Source: Modestobacter sp. VKM Ac-2977
GTDB taxonomy: Bacteria; Actinomycetota; Actinomycetes; Mycobacteriales; Geodermatophilaceae
Reading direction: 5' to 3'
Assembly: GCF_026968045.1 (NCBI RefSeq)
Contig: NZ_JAPVBQ010000003.1
Span: forward strand, 466,060-530,059
DNA: 64,000 bases
The position numbers were made by a program, and so were the translations under genes. Below the pieces are notes generated by a model. The model had not been told where the DNA came from. It was given only the letters and a program-made list of their open reading frames with translations, and ran no database searches. This document shows, one piece after another, positions 33,728-41,626 of the stretch (the stretch's first letter is position 1; each line of letters begins with the position of its first letter).

Positions 33728-36371
33728 TGGTCACGGTGGTGCCCTCCGGGCTGGGGACGACGGTGATGTCGGCGAACGCGCTCATCAGCGTCGAGCCGCG
33801 CCCGCGGTCCATGCTCGGCACCCGTTCCCGCCACTGCCCGTGGTCGCGCACGGTGATCTCCACGCCGTCCACGGACGCATCGACGGTCACGTCGACGACG
33901 GGCTCGGTGGGGTCCTGGGCGTGTTCGACCGCGTTGGTGGCCGCCTCGCAGGCGGCCAGCAGCAGGTCGTAGACCTGGTCCTCGTCCAGCCCGGCGGCGG
34001 TGAGCACCCGGCGCAGGGCCCGCCGGAGCCCGGGGATCGCCCGGGGGGTGGCGGGGAACCGCCAGTGCTCACGGAGCACCGATGCGGCCGTCGGTGCCGG
34101 GGTCGTGGCCGGCGGCCGGCAGGCCGGCACCAGGGCGCGGACCTCGGCCGGTCCGGCCGGCACGGCCGGCGACGGTGGGAGCGGGAGGGCGGGGACGGGG
34201 GCGGTCTCGGTGCGGCCGCGTGCGCCTGCACTGCGCTCGACCGCGACGCGCACCCGGGCGATCAGCTCAGCGGCCTGGAACGGCTTGGCCAGGTAGTCGT
34301 CGACCCCGGCGGTGAAGCCCTCGACCGCGGCCTCCTGCCCGGCCCGGGCGGTCAGCATGATCACCGGGATGGCGGAGGTGGCGGGTGCGGCGCGCAGCCG
34401 GCGGAGCAGTTCGAAGCCGTCGACGCGCGGCATCATCACGTCGGTGAGGACGACGTCGGGCTGCTGCTCGGCGACGGCCGCCAGCGCCTCCTCGCCGTTG
34501 GTGCAGGTGCGCACCCGCCAGATCGGCGCCAGCAGCCGGGTGAGGTAGGTGCGCATGTCGGCGTTGTCGTCGACGACCAGCACCGTGGCGGTGGCGCCTG
34601 CGGGGGTGGCAGGCAGCTGGTCGGGGGTCACGTCGGCGATCCAGGAGGCGGCGGTGCCGTGCGCGGCGGCCGAGGGGGCGACCGAGGCCTCCGGGTCGGC
34701 GGGGGTGTCGGGGCTGCCGTAGGGGATCGTGACGGTGAAGGTGCTCCCGGCGCCGGGCTCGCTGTCCACCGTCACGGTGCCGCCGTGCAGGCCGACCAGC
34801 TCGCGGACCAGGGCCAGTCCGATGCCGGTCCCCTCCCGGTTGCGGGCCAGGGACCCCTGCACTCGGTGGAAGCGGTCGAACACCAGCGGCAGCTCGGCGG
34901 CGGGGATGCCGATCCCCGTGTCGGCGACGGTGAGCACCACCGCATCGGCCCCGCCCCGCAGCGTCAGCTCGATCCCGCCGACGAAGGTGTACTTGACCGC
35001 GTTGGAGAGCAGGTTGAGCACCACCTTCTCCCACATCCGCGGGTCGACGTGCACCCGGCGGTCCAGCGGGGGGCAGTCGACGGTCAGGCGCAGCCCGGCC
35101 CGTTCGGCGGCGGCCCGCAGCACCCCGGCCAGCTCGGCGGTGAAGGCGGCGACGTCGGTCGGCACGCGCACCGCGCCGGCCCGGCCGGCCTCGATGCTGG
35201 CGAAGTCCATCAGGTCGTTGACCAGGCGCTGCAGTCGCTGCCCGTTGCGCAGGGCCAGGTCCAGCTGGTCCCGGGCCGCCCGGGGCAGCGCGTCGGAGGT
35301 GTCGGCCAGGACGTCGCTGATCGGTCCGAGCAGCAGGGTGAGCGGGGTGCGCAGCTCGTGGCTCACGTCGGAGAAGAACGCCGTCTTCGCCCGGTCGAGC
35401 TCGGCCAGCGACTCGGCTCGCCGCCGTTCGGCCTCGAACGCCCGGGCGTTGCCCAGCGTGCTGTTGAACTGCCCGGCGACCAGGTCCAGGAAGGTGCGGT
35501 ACTCGGCGTCCAGGGCGCGGTTCGGGCTGACCCCGGCGACCAGGACGCCGATCCGCTCCTCGTCCGCGGCGCCGCCCAGCGGCAGCACGACGGCGTCGCG
35601 GACCGGGTCCTGCCAGAACCCGCCGACCAGCCCGAGCCCGGCGACCGGTCCGGGCAGCTCGGCGGCGTCGGCGACGGAGGCGGGCAGCCGCTCGGCCGGG
35701 CAGCCGACCGTGCCGGCCCGCCGGAGGCCGTCGCCCCCGTCGAAGTAGACCGCCGCGAACGGGACGTCGAGCGGATCGCTGCCCAGGGTGCGGCACAGGC
35801 CGGCGAGCACGGCCTGCTCGTCGCCCCGTTCGGCCTCGGTGCAGGAGAGCTCGTGCAGCAGCTGCTGACGCCGTTCGCCGAGCACCTCGTTGGTCACCTC
35901 GGTGCAGACGGCGTGCATCCCGGCGACCAGCCCGTCGTCGTCGAACGCCGGGGCGTGGGAGACGGTGAAGTAGGTCTCCTCGCGGTAGCCGGCGCGCTCC
36001 AGCAGCAACGGCAGCCAGGACGCCTCGCGGGCGGCCATCGCGTGCTCGACCGGCCCCGACAGGGCGGCCCAGCCCTCGGCCAGGGTGACCCGGATGTCCG
36101 CGCCGATCGCCGGGTGCTTCGCGCCGATGAACGGGGCGTAGGCGTCGTTGTAGAACTGCACGTACTCCGGGCCCCAGGTCAGCACCATCGGGAAGCGGGA
36201 GGCCAGTACGGTGCGGATGGCGTACCGCAGGCTCGCCGGCCATCGTTCGACCGGGCCCACCGGCGTGGCGGCCCAGTCGTGGGCGGCCATCAGCCGGCCG
36301 GCCTCGCCGCCGCCGCTGAAGAGGTCCCGGTTGCCGGCCTGGTCGCGTGCCGACGACGCATCGGGGGCCAC
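33684..36371 (-). CDS. Hybrid sensor kinase with receiver and C-terminal RsbW-like ATPase
   Basis: Soluble 895-residue multidomain kinase. PAS-like sensor (about 15-150, LMAAHDWAATPVGPVERWP...), GAF-like domain (about 160-310), HisKA with His338 in SHELRTPLTLLLG, HATPase (NLLSNAVKYTF, GTGIGLALVRELV), receiver with Asp644 in VVLTDVMMPRVDG, a Pro/Ala linker, and an anti-sigma-kinase-like HATPase_c_2 domain (about 765-890, AACEAATNAVEHA, GRGSTLMSAF). The last domain is like RsbW, which phosphorylates anti-sigma antagonists, so the protein may join a phosphorelay to a sigma-factor switch. GTG 36371 was chosen because GGAGG lies five bases upstream; the frame extends to 36458. Confidence 0.88.
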   Translation of the reverse strand: MAPDASSARDQAGNRDLFSGGGEAGRLMAAHDWAATPVGPVERWPASLRYAIRTVLASRFPMVLTWGPEYVQFYNDAYAPFIGAKHPAIGADIRVTLAEGWAALSGPVEHAMAAREASWLPLLLERAGYREETYFTVSHAPAFDDDGLVAGMHAVCTEVTNEVLGERRQQLLHELSCTEAERGDEQAVLAGLCRTLGSDPLDVPFAAVYFDGGDGLRRAGTVGCPAERLPASVADAAELPGPVAGLGLVGGFWQDPVRDAVVLPLGGAADEERIGVLVAGVSPNRALDAEYRTFLDLVAGQFNSTLGNARAFEAERRRAESLAELDRAKTAFFSDVSHELRTPLTLLLGPISDVLADTSDALPRAARDQLDLALRNGQRLQRLVNDLMDFASIEAGRAGAVRVPTDVAAFTAELAGVLRAAAERAGLRLTVDCPPLDRRVHVDPRMWEKVVLNLLSNAVKYTFVGGIELTLRGGADAVVLTVADTGIGIPAAELPLVFDRFHRVQGSLARNREGTGIGLALVRELVGLHGGTVTVDSEPGAGSTFTVTIPYGSPDTPADPEASVAPSAAAHGTAASWIADVTPDQLPATPAGATATVLVVDDNADMRTYLTRLLAPIWRVRTCTNGEEALAAVAEQQPDVVLTDVMMPRVDGFELLRRLRAAPATSAIPVIMLTARAGQEAAVEGFTAGVDDYLAKPFQAAELIARVRVAVERSAGARGRTETAPVPALPLPPSPAVPAGPAEVRALVPACRPPATTPAPTAASVLREHWRFPATPRAIPGLRRALRRVLTAAGLDEDQVYDLLLAACEAATNAVEHAQDPTEPVVDVTVDASVDGVEITVRDHGQWRERVPSMDRGRGSTLMSAFADITVVPSPEGTTVTIRSFRTPPPPRPGG

Positions 36372-36589
36372 GCACACCTCCAGCCAGGACACCAGCACGC
36401 CTGCGAGCCCGGGCAGCCGGGCAGGGCTGCGCTCGGAGGCGGTCACCGGTGACGCCACCCGCGACGTGCAACCTACCTCCGGGTGGTCGCCACCGCCTCG
36501 GAGGCCAGCTGTGCCCAGCAGGTCGCCCGGCGGGTTGGATGGGGGCGAACCGCCGGGAGAGCCCTGGCGCCGACCCCGAGGAGACCCCC

Positions 36590-36967
36590 GTGGCAGAGCT
36601 GACCCGCCCCGACGTCGAGCCCCCCACCGGGCCCGTCCCGTCCGACCTGGTGATCGAGGACCTGGTGGTCGGTGACGGCCCCGAGGCCACCGCCGGCAGC
36701 CTGGTGAGTGCGCACTACGTGGGCGTCACCCACGACGGCGGCGAGCAGTTCGACGCCTCCTGGGACCGCGGCGACCCGTTGGAGTTCCGGATCGGTGTCG
36801 GCATGGTCATCCAGGGCTGGGACGAGGGCATCGTCGGCATGAAGGTCGGCGGCCGCCGCCGGCTGACCATCCCGCCGCACAAGGCCTACGGCGAGCGCGG
36901 CGCCGGCGGCGTCATCAAGCCCGGCGCCACCCTGGTCTTCGTCGTCGACCTCGTCGGCGTCCGCTGA
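36590..36967 (+). CDS. FKBP-type peptidyl-prolyl cis-trans isomerase
   Basis: 125-residue single-domain FKBP that speeds up cis-trans isomerisation of Xaa-Pro bonds in folding proteins. GSLVSAHYVGVTHDGGEQFDASWDRGDPLEFRIGVGMVIQGWDEGIVGMKVGGRRRLTIPP carries the family core, including the active-site Asp, Phe, Val-Ile and Trp. No signal peptide, so cytoplasmic. GTG 36590 with GAGGAG six bases upstream. A strong hairpin follows. Confidence 0.95.
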   Translation: MAELTRPDVEPPTGPVPSDLVIEDLVVGDGPEATAGSLVSAHYVGVTHDGGEQFDASWDRGDPLEFRIGVGMVIQGWDEGIVGMKVGGRRRLTIPPHKAYGERGAGGVIKPGATLVFVVDLVGVR

Positions 36968-36979
36968 CCCCAGCGGCAG

Positions 36980-37010
36980 GCCTCCTCCCGGCGGCCCGCC
37001 GGGAGGAGGC
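36980..37010. terminator. Bidirectional terminator between FKBP and SDR genes
   Basis: Perfect 13-bp stem GCCTCCTCCCGGC with loop GGCCC, between the convergent stops at 36967 and 37017. Confidence 0.85.
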
Positions 37011-37016
37011 GTTCCC

Positions 37017-37721
37017 TCAGGAGGCCTGCGGGCTGTAGAACTCGCGCGGGTCGGCAGCCAGTGCGGCCTTGACGCCCCGGCTCCAGTCGTCGACCAGCAC
37101 CTCCCAGTCGCCGGCCTGGACGCCGTCGAGCGCAGCCCGGACGACGTCGGCCGGGTCGCTCATCGGGCCGGTGTAGCCGGCCATCATGTCGGTGTCGGCG
37201 GCTCCCAGCACGACCCCGGTGACCGAGGTGCCCTGCTCGGCGAGCTCGATCCTGACGCCGTTGGTCAGGCTCCACTCCGCGGCCTTGGCGGCGCTGTAGG
37301 CGTTGGCGCCAGCGGTGGAGAACCAGGAGAGCGCCGAGAGCACGTTGGCGATCGCGCCCCCGCCGTTGCGGGCGAGCACCGGAGCGAACGCCCGGATGAC
37401 GCCCAGCGTGCCGAAGAAGTGCGTCTCCATCTCCAGCCGGACGTCGGCCAGGTCACCGGTGACGAGGTCGGCCCGGGTCGTGAGGCCTGCGTTGTTGACC
37501 AGCAGCGTGACGTCGCCGGCGGCTGCGGCGGCGGCGGCGATCGACTCCGGGTCGGTGACGTCCAGCCGCAGCACCTGCACGCCGGGGACGTCGACGAGCT
37601 CGGGGCGGCGGGAGGTCGCGTAGACCTTCGTGGCCCCGCGCTCGAGCAGCTGCTGGGCGAAGTGACGACCGAGGCCGCGGTTGGCGCCGGTGACGAGGGC
37701 GACCGATCCGGTGATGTCCAT
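37017..37721 (-). CDS. SDR-family oxidoreductase
   Basis: 234-residue classical short-chain dehydrogenase: cofactor loop GANRGLGRHFAQQLL, LLVNNAG, catalytic Ser in LSALSWFSTAG and Tyr-Lys in AYSAAKAAEW. Substrate unknown. ATG 37721 with AAGGAG six bases upstream. It is divergent from a MerR-family gene, with a MerR-type dyad in the 94-base gap, so it is the probable target of that regulator. Confidence 0.9.
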   Translation of the reverse strand: MDITGSVALVTGANRGLGRHFAQQLLERGATKVYATSRRPELVDVPGVQVLRLDVTDPESIAAAAAAAGDVTLLVNNAGLTTRADLVTGDLADVRLEMETHFFGTLGVIRAFAPVLARNGGGAIANVLSALSWFSTAGANAYSAAKAAEWSLTNGVRIELAEQGTSVTGVVLGAADTDMMAGYTGPMSDPADVVRAALDGVQAGDWEVLVDDWSRGVKAALAADPREFYSPQAS

Positions 37722-37766
37722 GACGTTCTCCTTGCGTTCGGGGTGACGTGTCGACGACGCTAGGAC

Positions 37767-37782
37767 CTGACGTTGACGTCAG
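37767..37782. promoter_or_regulatory. Probable MerR operator
   Basis: CTGACGT-TG-ACGTCAG, a perfect inverted repeat with a 2-base centre, in the divergent SDR/merR gap. TTGACG on the plus strand (37773-37778) could be a -35 box inside the dyad, as in MerR-controlled promoters. Confidence 0.6.
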
Positions 37783-37815
37783 AGGCAAGGGTGATCTGGG
37801 CCACCGGGAGGACCT

Positions 37816-38181
37816 GTGCGGATCGGTGAGGTCGCTGCGGCGGCCGGTGTGAGCGTGCGGGCGCTGCGCTACTACGAGGAGCAGGGGCTGCTGGAGGCCG
37901 AGCGCAGCCCCAGCGGTCAGCGCCGGTACCCGGCGAGCGCCGTGGACCGGGTGCACTTCATCCAGCAGCTCTACGCCGCCGGGCTGACCAGCAAGGACGT
38001 CCTCGAGCTGCTGCCGTGCGTGCACACCGGCCGCGCCACGCCGGCGATGATGGCCCGGCTGGTCGAGCAGCGGGACGGCATCGACCGGCAGATCGCCGAC
38101 CTCACCCGGGCCCGTGCGCGGCTGGCCGAGATCATCCGCATCGGCCACGAGCACGTGCCGGCGGTCGAGGCCGCCTCCTGA
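37816..38181 (+). CDS. MerR-family transcriptional regulator
   Basis: 121-residue regulator. The N-terminal winged helix (RIGEVAAAAGVSVRALRYYEEQGLLEAERSPSGQRRYP) is canonical MerR, followed by the dimerisation coiled coil. Only one Cys (LLPCVHTG) is in the effector region, so a metal sensor with paired Cys is unlikely; the group that accompanies SDR genes usually senses organic ligands or redox state. The GTG start at 37816 follows GGGAGGACCT. It probably controls the divergent SDR gene and itself. Confidence 0.92.
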   Translation: MRIGEVAAAAGVSVRALRYYEEQGLLEAERSPSGQRRYPASAVDRVHFIQQLYAAGLTSKDVLELLPCVHTGRATPAMMARLVEQRDGIDRQIADLTRARARLAEIIRIGHEHVPAVEAAS

Positions 38182-38225
38182 CCCTGCGGCGATGAGTTCT
38201 CGGCCGCGCGGGAGTCCTCCCCGGC

Positions 38226-38519
38226 ATGACCACCGCAGCGCAGCCCACTCAGCCGCTCGACGCCCGCTTCTCCTGCGTCATCGCCAAGGACGGCGCCTTC
38301 CCCACCTACCTGGAGCTCGCCGACTCGGCCGAGGTGCTGGGCACCCGACGGGCGGTGCGCGTCGCCGGGACGCTGGACGGCCACCCGTTCGCCGCCACCC
38401 TGATGCCCTCGGGTCGGGGGCCGCACTGGTTGCCGCTGAAGAAGGCGCTCTGCGCCCAGATCGGCAAGAGCGAGGCCGGCGCACCGGTGCAGGTCCACCT
38501 GGCGGAGCGCGCCGGCTGA
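38226..38519 (+). CDS. DUF1905 domain-containing protein
   Basis: 97-residue DUF1905 protein. The core FSCVIAKDGAFPTYLEL, VRVAGTLDGHPFAATLMPSGRGPHWLPLKKALCAQIGKSEAGAPVQVHL is a small beta-barrel typical of the family, often linked to YdeI-like proteins. Function unknown. The ATG at 38226 has only a weak upstream site (GGAG at 38210, too far). It follows the MerR gene in the same direction. Confidence 0.82.
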   Translation: MTTAAQPTQPLDARFSCVIAKDGAFPTYLELADSAEVLGTRRAVRVAGTLDGHPFAATLMPSGRGPHWLPLKKALCAQIGKSEAGAPVQVHLAERAG

Positions 38520-38560
38520 CCTGGCGGAATGCCGGGGGTGGGCGGGAGGTTGGGCGGGTC

Positions 38561-39253
38561 ATGCAGGTCGAGGTGTGGTCCGACGTCGTGTGCCCGTGGT
38601 GCTACATCGGCAAGCGCAAGCTGGAGACGGCGCTCTCCCGCTTCCCGCACGCCGACCAGGTCGAGGTGGTCTGGCGCTCCTTCCAGCTCGACCCGAGCGT
38701 GCCCGAGGGGCACACCGAGCCGACGCTGCCGGCGCTGGCGGCCAAGTACGGCCGCAGCGTCGAGGAGATGGCCGGCCAGATGCGCCGCGTCGAGGAGGTC
38801 GCCGCCGCCGAGGGGCTGGACTACGACCTCCTCCAGGGGGTCAGCGGCAACACGCTCCTCGCCCACCAGCTCCTCCACCTCGCCGCCGAGCGGGGCCTGG
38901 GCGGGGCGATGAAGGAGCGGCTGCTGCACGCGCACTTCACCGAGCGCCGCTCGGTGTTCGACGTGGACGCGCTGGTGCCTCTCGCCGTCGAGGTGGGGCT
39001 GGACGAGCCCGAGGTGCGCGCCGCGCTGGCCGACCACCGGTACCTGCCCGCCGTCCACGCCGACATCGAGACCGCCCGGGCACTCGGCGCGACCGGCGTC
39101 CCCTTCTTCGTCGTCGACCGCGCCTACGGCGCCTCTGGGGCGCAGCCGGCCGAGACGCTCCTGCAACTGCTCGAGCGGGCCTGGGCCGACACCCACCCGC
39201 TCACCACCGTTCCGGCCGCCGAGGGCTGCGCGGACGGCAGCTGCGCCGTCTAG
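38561..39253 (+). CDS. DsbA-family oxidoreductase (FrnE-like)
   Basis: 230-residue thioredoxin-fold protein with a helical insertion, the plan of FrnE/2-hydroxychromene-2-carboxylate isomerase-like DsbA proteins. The active site CPWC lies at residues 11-14 of VEVWSDVVCPWCYIGKRKLE; the cis-Pro loop is GATGVPFFVVDRAYGASGAQP near 180. No signal peptide, so it should act in the cytoplasm, perhaps in redox stress or metal tolerance. It ends in GCADGSCAV, an additional Cys pair. A GGGAGG sits 11 bases before the ATG. Confidence 0.92.
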   Translation: MQVEVWSDVVCPWCYIGKRKLETALSRFPHADQVEVVWRSFQLDPSVPEGHTEPTLPALAAKYGRSVEEMAGQMRRVEEVAAAEGLDYDLLQGVSGNTLLAHQLLHLAAERGLGGAMKERLLHAHFTERRSVFDVDALVPLAVEVGLDEPEVRAALADHRYLPAVHADIETARALGATGVPFFVVDRAYGASGAQPAETLLQLLERAWADTHPLTTVPAAEGCADGSCAV

Positions 39254-39255
39254 GT

Positions 39256-39327
39256 CGCTCTGCACGCGTTCCGGCCACTTCGCACGTGTCGCAGCACGTG
39301 CAGAGTGGGGGAAGCGCGTGCAGAGCG
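39256..39327. terminator. Long inverted repeat between convergent genes
   Basis: Arms at 39256-39272 (CGCTCTGCACGCGTTCC) and 39310-39327 pair over 17 bases with a single bulged base. The loop has a further CACGTGCAGAG half-site (39296-39306). It fills the 78-base gap between convergent stops and probably ends both transcripts. Confidence 0.75.
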
Positions 39328-39331
39328 CTGC

Positions 39332-40294
39332 TCAGCCCAGCAGGCGGGGAGCGCGTTCCAGGGCCTTGCGGGCACCGCCGGCGAGCCGGCGGACGACGTC
39401 GGTCGCCGACTCCTCGGTGGTCACCAGCCCGACCGACTCCCCGGCGTAGACCGGGGCGTGGTCCAGGTCGCCCTCCTCCCGGGCCCGCCGGACCAGGTCG
39501 GCCGCCGCGGTGTCGCCGCGCAGCTCGGTCTCCCGGCCGTGCCAGAGCTGGGTGAACTCGTTGGCCAGTGCCCGCCCGGGCCAGCGCGCCGGCCAGGGCA
39601 GACCCTGGGCGACGTCGAAGGCGCTGGTCAGCACGGTGTCGTCACCCCCGGCGGCCCGGACGCGCGCCCGGGCGGCCGGGGTGTTGGCCGCCTCGGTGCA
39701 GGACAGGAACGGGGTGCCGATCCAGGCCCCGGCGGCGCCGGCGATGAGGACGGCGGCCAGGCCGGCACCGGTCGCCACCCCGCCGGCGGCGAGCACCGGC
39801 CGGTCGGTCGCGGCCAGCACCTCCTGCAGCAGCGGCAGGGTGGCCCGCTGCCCGGTGTGCCCGCCGGCCTCGGTGCCCTGTGCCACGATCACGTCGGCCC
39901 CGGCCTCCAGGGCGCGGTCCAGGTCGGCGCGTGAGTTCACCGCGGTGGCCACCGCGATCCCGGCGTCGTGCAGCGGCCCGACGAAGGGCGCTGGGTCTCC
40001 GAAGGAGACCGAGACCAGCGCCGGCTCGGTGGCGATCGCCGCGGCCAGCAGCTCGGGGCGCTGCTCCAGGGCCCAGGCCATCAGGCCGACGCCGAAGGAG
40101 ACGTCGGCCTCCGCGGGCAGCCGCGCCTGCTCGGCGAGCCACTCCACCGGGGTGTCCGAGCCGACGCCGATCATGCCGAGCCCGCCGCCCAGGGAGACGG
40201 CCCGGGCGAGCTCACCGCCGGCCACCCCGGCCATCGGTGCACCGAAGACGGGGACGTCGAGGTCGAACCATCGGGTCAGCGGGGTCTTGATCAC
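39332..40294 (-). CDS. Nitronate monooxygenase family protein
   Basis: 320-residue FMN TIM-barrel enzyme of the NMO/2-nitropropane dioxygenase family. Motifs: FGAPMAGVAGGELARAVSLGGGLGMIG at the start, AGADVIVAQGTEAGGHTGQR (FMN phosphate site and proposed base His), VLAAGGVATGAGLAAVLIAGAAGAWIGTPFL. It probably oxidises nitronates such as propionate 3-nitronate, but the family also includes enoyl-ACP reductases (FabK). GTG 40294 is the usual family start; its ribosome-binding site is weak. Confidence 0.9.
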   Translation of the reverse strand: MIKTPLTRWFDLDVPVFGAPMAGVAGGELARAVSLGGGLGMIGVGSDTPVEWLAEQARLPAEADVSFGVGLMAWALEQRPELLAAAIATEPALVSVSFGDPAPFVGPLHDAGIAVATAVNSRADLDRALEAGADVIVAQGTEAGGHTGQRATLPLLQEVLAATDRPVLAAGGVATGAGLAAVLIAGAAGAWIGTPFLSCTEAANTPAARARVRAAGGDDTVLTSAFDVAQGLPWPARWPGRALANEFTQLWHGRETELRGDTAAADLVRRAREEGDLDHAPVYAGESVGLVTTEESATDVVRRLAGGARKALERAPRLLG

Positions 40295-40335
40295 CGGCCC
40301 ATCGTCGTCCCTCGGCTCGGCGAGCGCAGCGGCGG

Positions 40336-40836
40336 TCAGCGGCGGGTGACGTCGGCGGTGAAGGCCTGTAGCCGCTTGTGCAGTCCCACGACCTGCTCCT
40401 CGACCGCGAGGGCCTGCAGTTCCTCGTCCAGGTGCAGCGCCGACGGCGGGACGGCGGTCACCCGGCTCGTGCAGTCCAGGTCGGCGCAGATGTAGGTGCC
40501 CACGGTGTTGCCGTTGCGCCCGGCCGCGCCGACCCGCCGGGCGGTGAACAGCGAGACGTCGGCGGCCGACTGCACCGAGTGGCACAGCAGGCACATCGCC
40601 GAGCGGCGGCTGGACATCTTGGTGTCCGCGGCGCGCAGGGCGATGCCGATCGGGTCGCCGTCCCGCTCGTGCACCAGGTAGCCGCGCAGCTCCGCCTTCG
40701 CGTCCCGCCACCCGAGCACGTCCAGCGACGCCCAGTCCAGCTCGGCGAGGTCACGGGGCGGCGTGAGGGCGGCGGCCTCGCTCCGGGAGCAGTTGACCAT
40801 CGAGCGGCGGATGGCCGCCTCGGTCAGGGCGTGCAC
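40336..40836 (-). CDS. FBP-domain treble-clef zinc-finger protein
   Basis: 166 residues. The C-terminal half has paired cysteines, CLLCHSVQ and CADLDCTSR, in the treble-clef FBP domain, the EF-G-binding domain found in FusB-type proteins. FusB relatives help EF-G leave the ribosome and can give fusidic-acid resistance; whether this protein does is not known. The N-terminal half (LTEAAIRRSMVNCSRSEAAALTPP) matches actinobacterial FBP proteins. GTG 40836 with GGAGG six bases upstream. Confidence 0.82.
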   Translation of the reverse strand: MHALTEAAIRRSMVNCSRSEAAALTPPRDLAELDWASLDVLGWRDAKAELRGYLVHERDGDPIGIALRAADTKMSSRRSAMCLLCHSVQSAADVSLFTARRVGAAGRNGNTVGTYICADLDCTSRVTAVPPSALHLDEELQALAVEEQVVGLHKRLQAFTADVTRR

Positions 40837-40925
40837 GGGAGACCTCCAGGGGCGTCGGGACGGGACGGCCGCAGAGGTTACGTACCGCGCCCGCCCCGTC
40901 GCACCCGGATTTCCCGGCTCTGCCA

Positions 40926-40949
40926 CCACCAAAATGGCCATTTTGGTGG
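40926..40949. repeat. Palindrome family B, copy 2
   Basis: Perfect 24-base palindrome with half CCACCAAAATGG, identical to the inner part of the 38-base copy at 3155-3192. It lies 11 bases downstream of the stop of the minus-strand gene ending at 40961, in terminator position. Confidence 0.8.
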
Positions 40950-40960
40950 GCTCGGGCGTG

Positions 40961-41203
40961 TCAGGTGGTGGCTGGGCCGCCGTGCTCGGTGCCGGCCAGC
41001 GTGCGGAGCAGCTCGTGGGCGCGCTCGGCGCGCTGAGAGTCCTGCTCCATCACCTCGCGGAAGAACGAGGCGACGTCGTCCAGGTTGGCGTTCTCGGCGT
41101 CCCGGACGTACTGGCCGTAGTCGTGCCCGGCCTTGAGGGAGTGGTACTGGACGGAGATCAGGTCGAACGTGACGTCGGCGAAGCCGGTCTCACCGGTGGC
41201 CAT
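40961..41203 (-). CDS. Small helical conserved protein, unknown function
   Basis: 80 residues, mainly two amphipathic helices (FDLISVQYHSLKAGHDYGQYVRDAENANLDDVASFFREVMEQDSQRAERAHELL). The spacing of His, Tyr and acidic residues recalls half of a ferritin-like bundle, and similar short proteins occur in other actinobacteria; I do not assign a function. ATG 41203 with AGGAGGA five bases upstream, so it is a real gene. A family B palindrome follows as a probable terminator. Confidence 0.75.
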   Translation of the reverse strand: MATGETGFADVTFDLISVQYHSLKAGHDYGQYVRDAENANLDDVASFFREVMEQDSQRAERAHELLRTLAGTEHGGPATT

Positions 41204-41309
41204 GGGTCCTCCTCAGGAGTGCGCATGGGGCCGTTGCTGAGCCTCGGATCTGACGTCGTCGCGCTACCCCGTCCGAGGGCGGATGACACGCGGGCCGGAC
41301 CGTTCCGTC

Positions 41310-41546
41310 TCAGGTCTGGTCGTTGGTCGGCGCCTCGCCCACCGCGCCGGCGAAGCCGCCGGTCATGTCACCGCCGCCGGCCTCGTCGGCCTCGGTGCGG
41401 GACGAGGCGAGCTCGTCCTCGCCGGTCGAGACCTGGTCGTCCTCGGTGGAGGCGAGGTCCTCGCCCTCGCCGAGGGCGCCGGGGTCGGCCTGCAGCGTGC
41501 GCGGGTCGTTGAGGGGGTCGGGGACGTCGGGGTCGGTGACGGTCAT
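41310..41546 (-). CDS. Acidic low-complexity hypothetical protein
   Basis: 78 residues, very rich in Asp, Glu, Gly and Thr and with no hydrophobic core (MTVTDPDVPDPLNDP..., EGEDLASTEDDQVSTGEDE). It is probably intrinsically disordered. No domain is recognised. There is no clear ribosome-binding site, though the codon pattern (GC third positions) fits coding DNA. It is divergent from the ArsR gene. Confidence 0.5.
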   Translation of the reverse strand: MTVTDPDVPDPLNDPRTLQADPGALGEGEDLASTEDDQVSTGEDELASSRTEADEAGGGDMTGGFAGAVGEAPTNDQT

Positions 41547-41586
41547 GACCCGACCGTGCCCCGGTCGCGCACGGTCCGAACGTGCG

Positions 41587-41617
41587 TAACTGGACAGTTA
41601 AGTAACTTACCTGTTAC
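41587..41617. promoter_or_regulatory. ArsR operator and promoter with GTTA/TAAC half-sites
   Basis: TAACTG-GA-CAGTTA (41587-41600) is a perfect inverted repeat, followed by TAAGT-A-ACTTA (41599-41609) and GTAAC-N6-GTTAC (41602-41617). A -35 box TGGACA (41591-41596) and a weak -10 (TTACAC, 41614-41619) with a 17-base spacer lie inside, so bound ArsR would block the promoter. Transcription would start at or near the GTG at 41627. Confidence 0.65.
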
Positions 41618-41626
41618 ACCTTCCGC

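Noticed and set aside
33840-36452. An 870-codon plus-strand frame opposite the hybrid kinase
   Set aside because: Shadow of a gene with clear kinase motifs; its own translation is Gly/Arg/Gln low-complexity.
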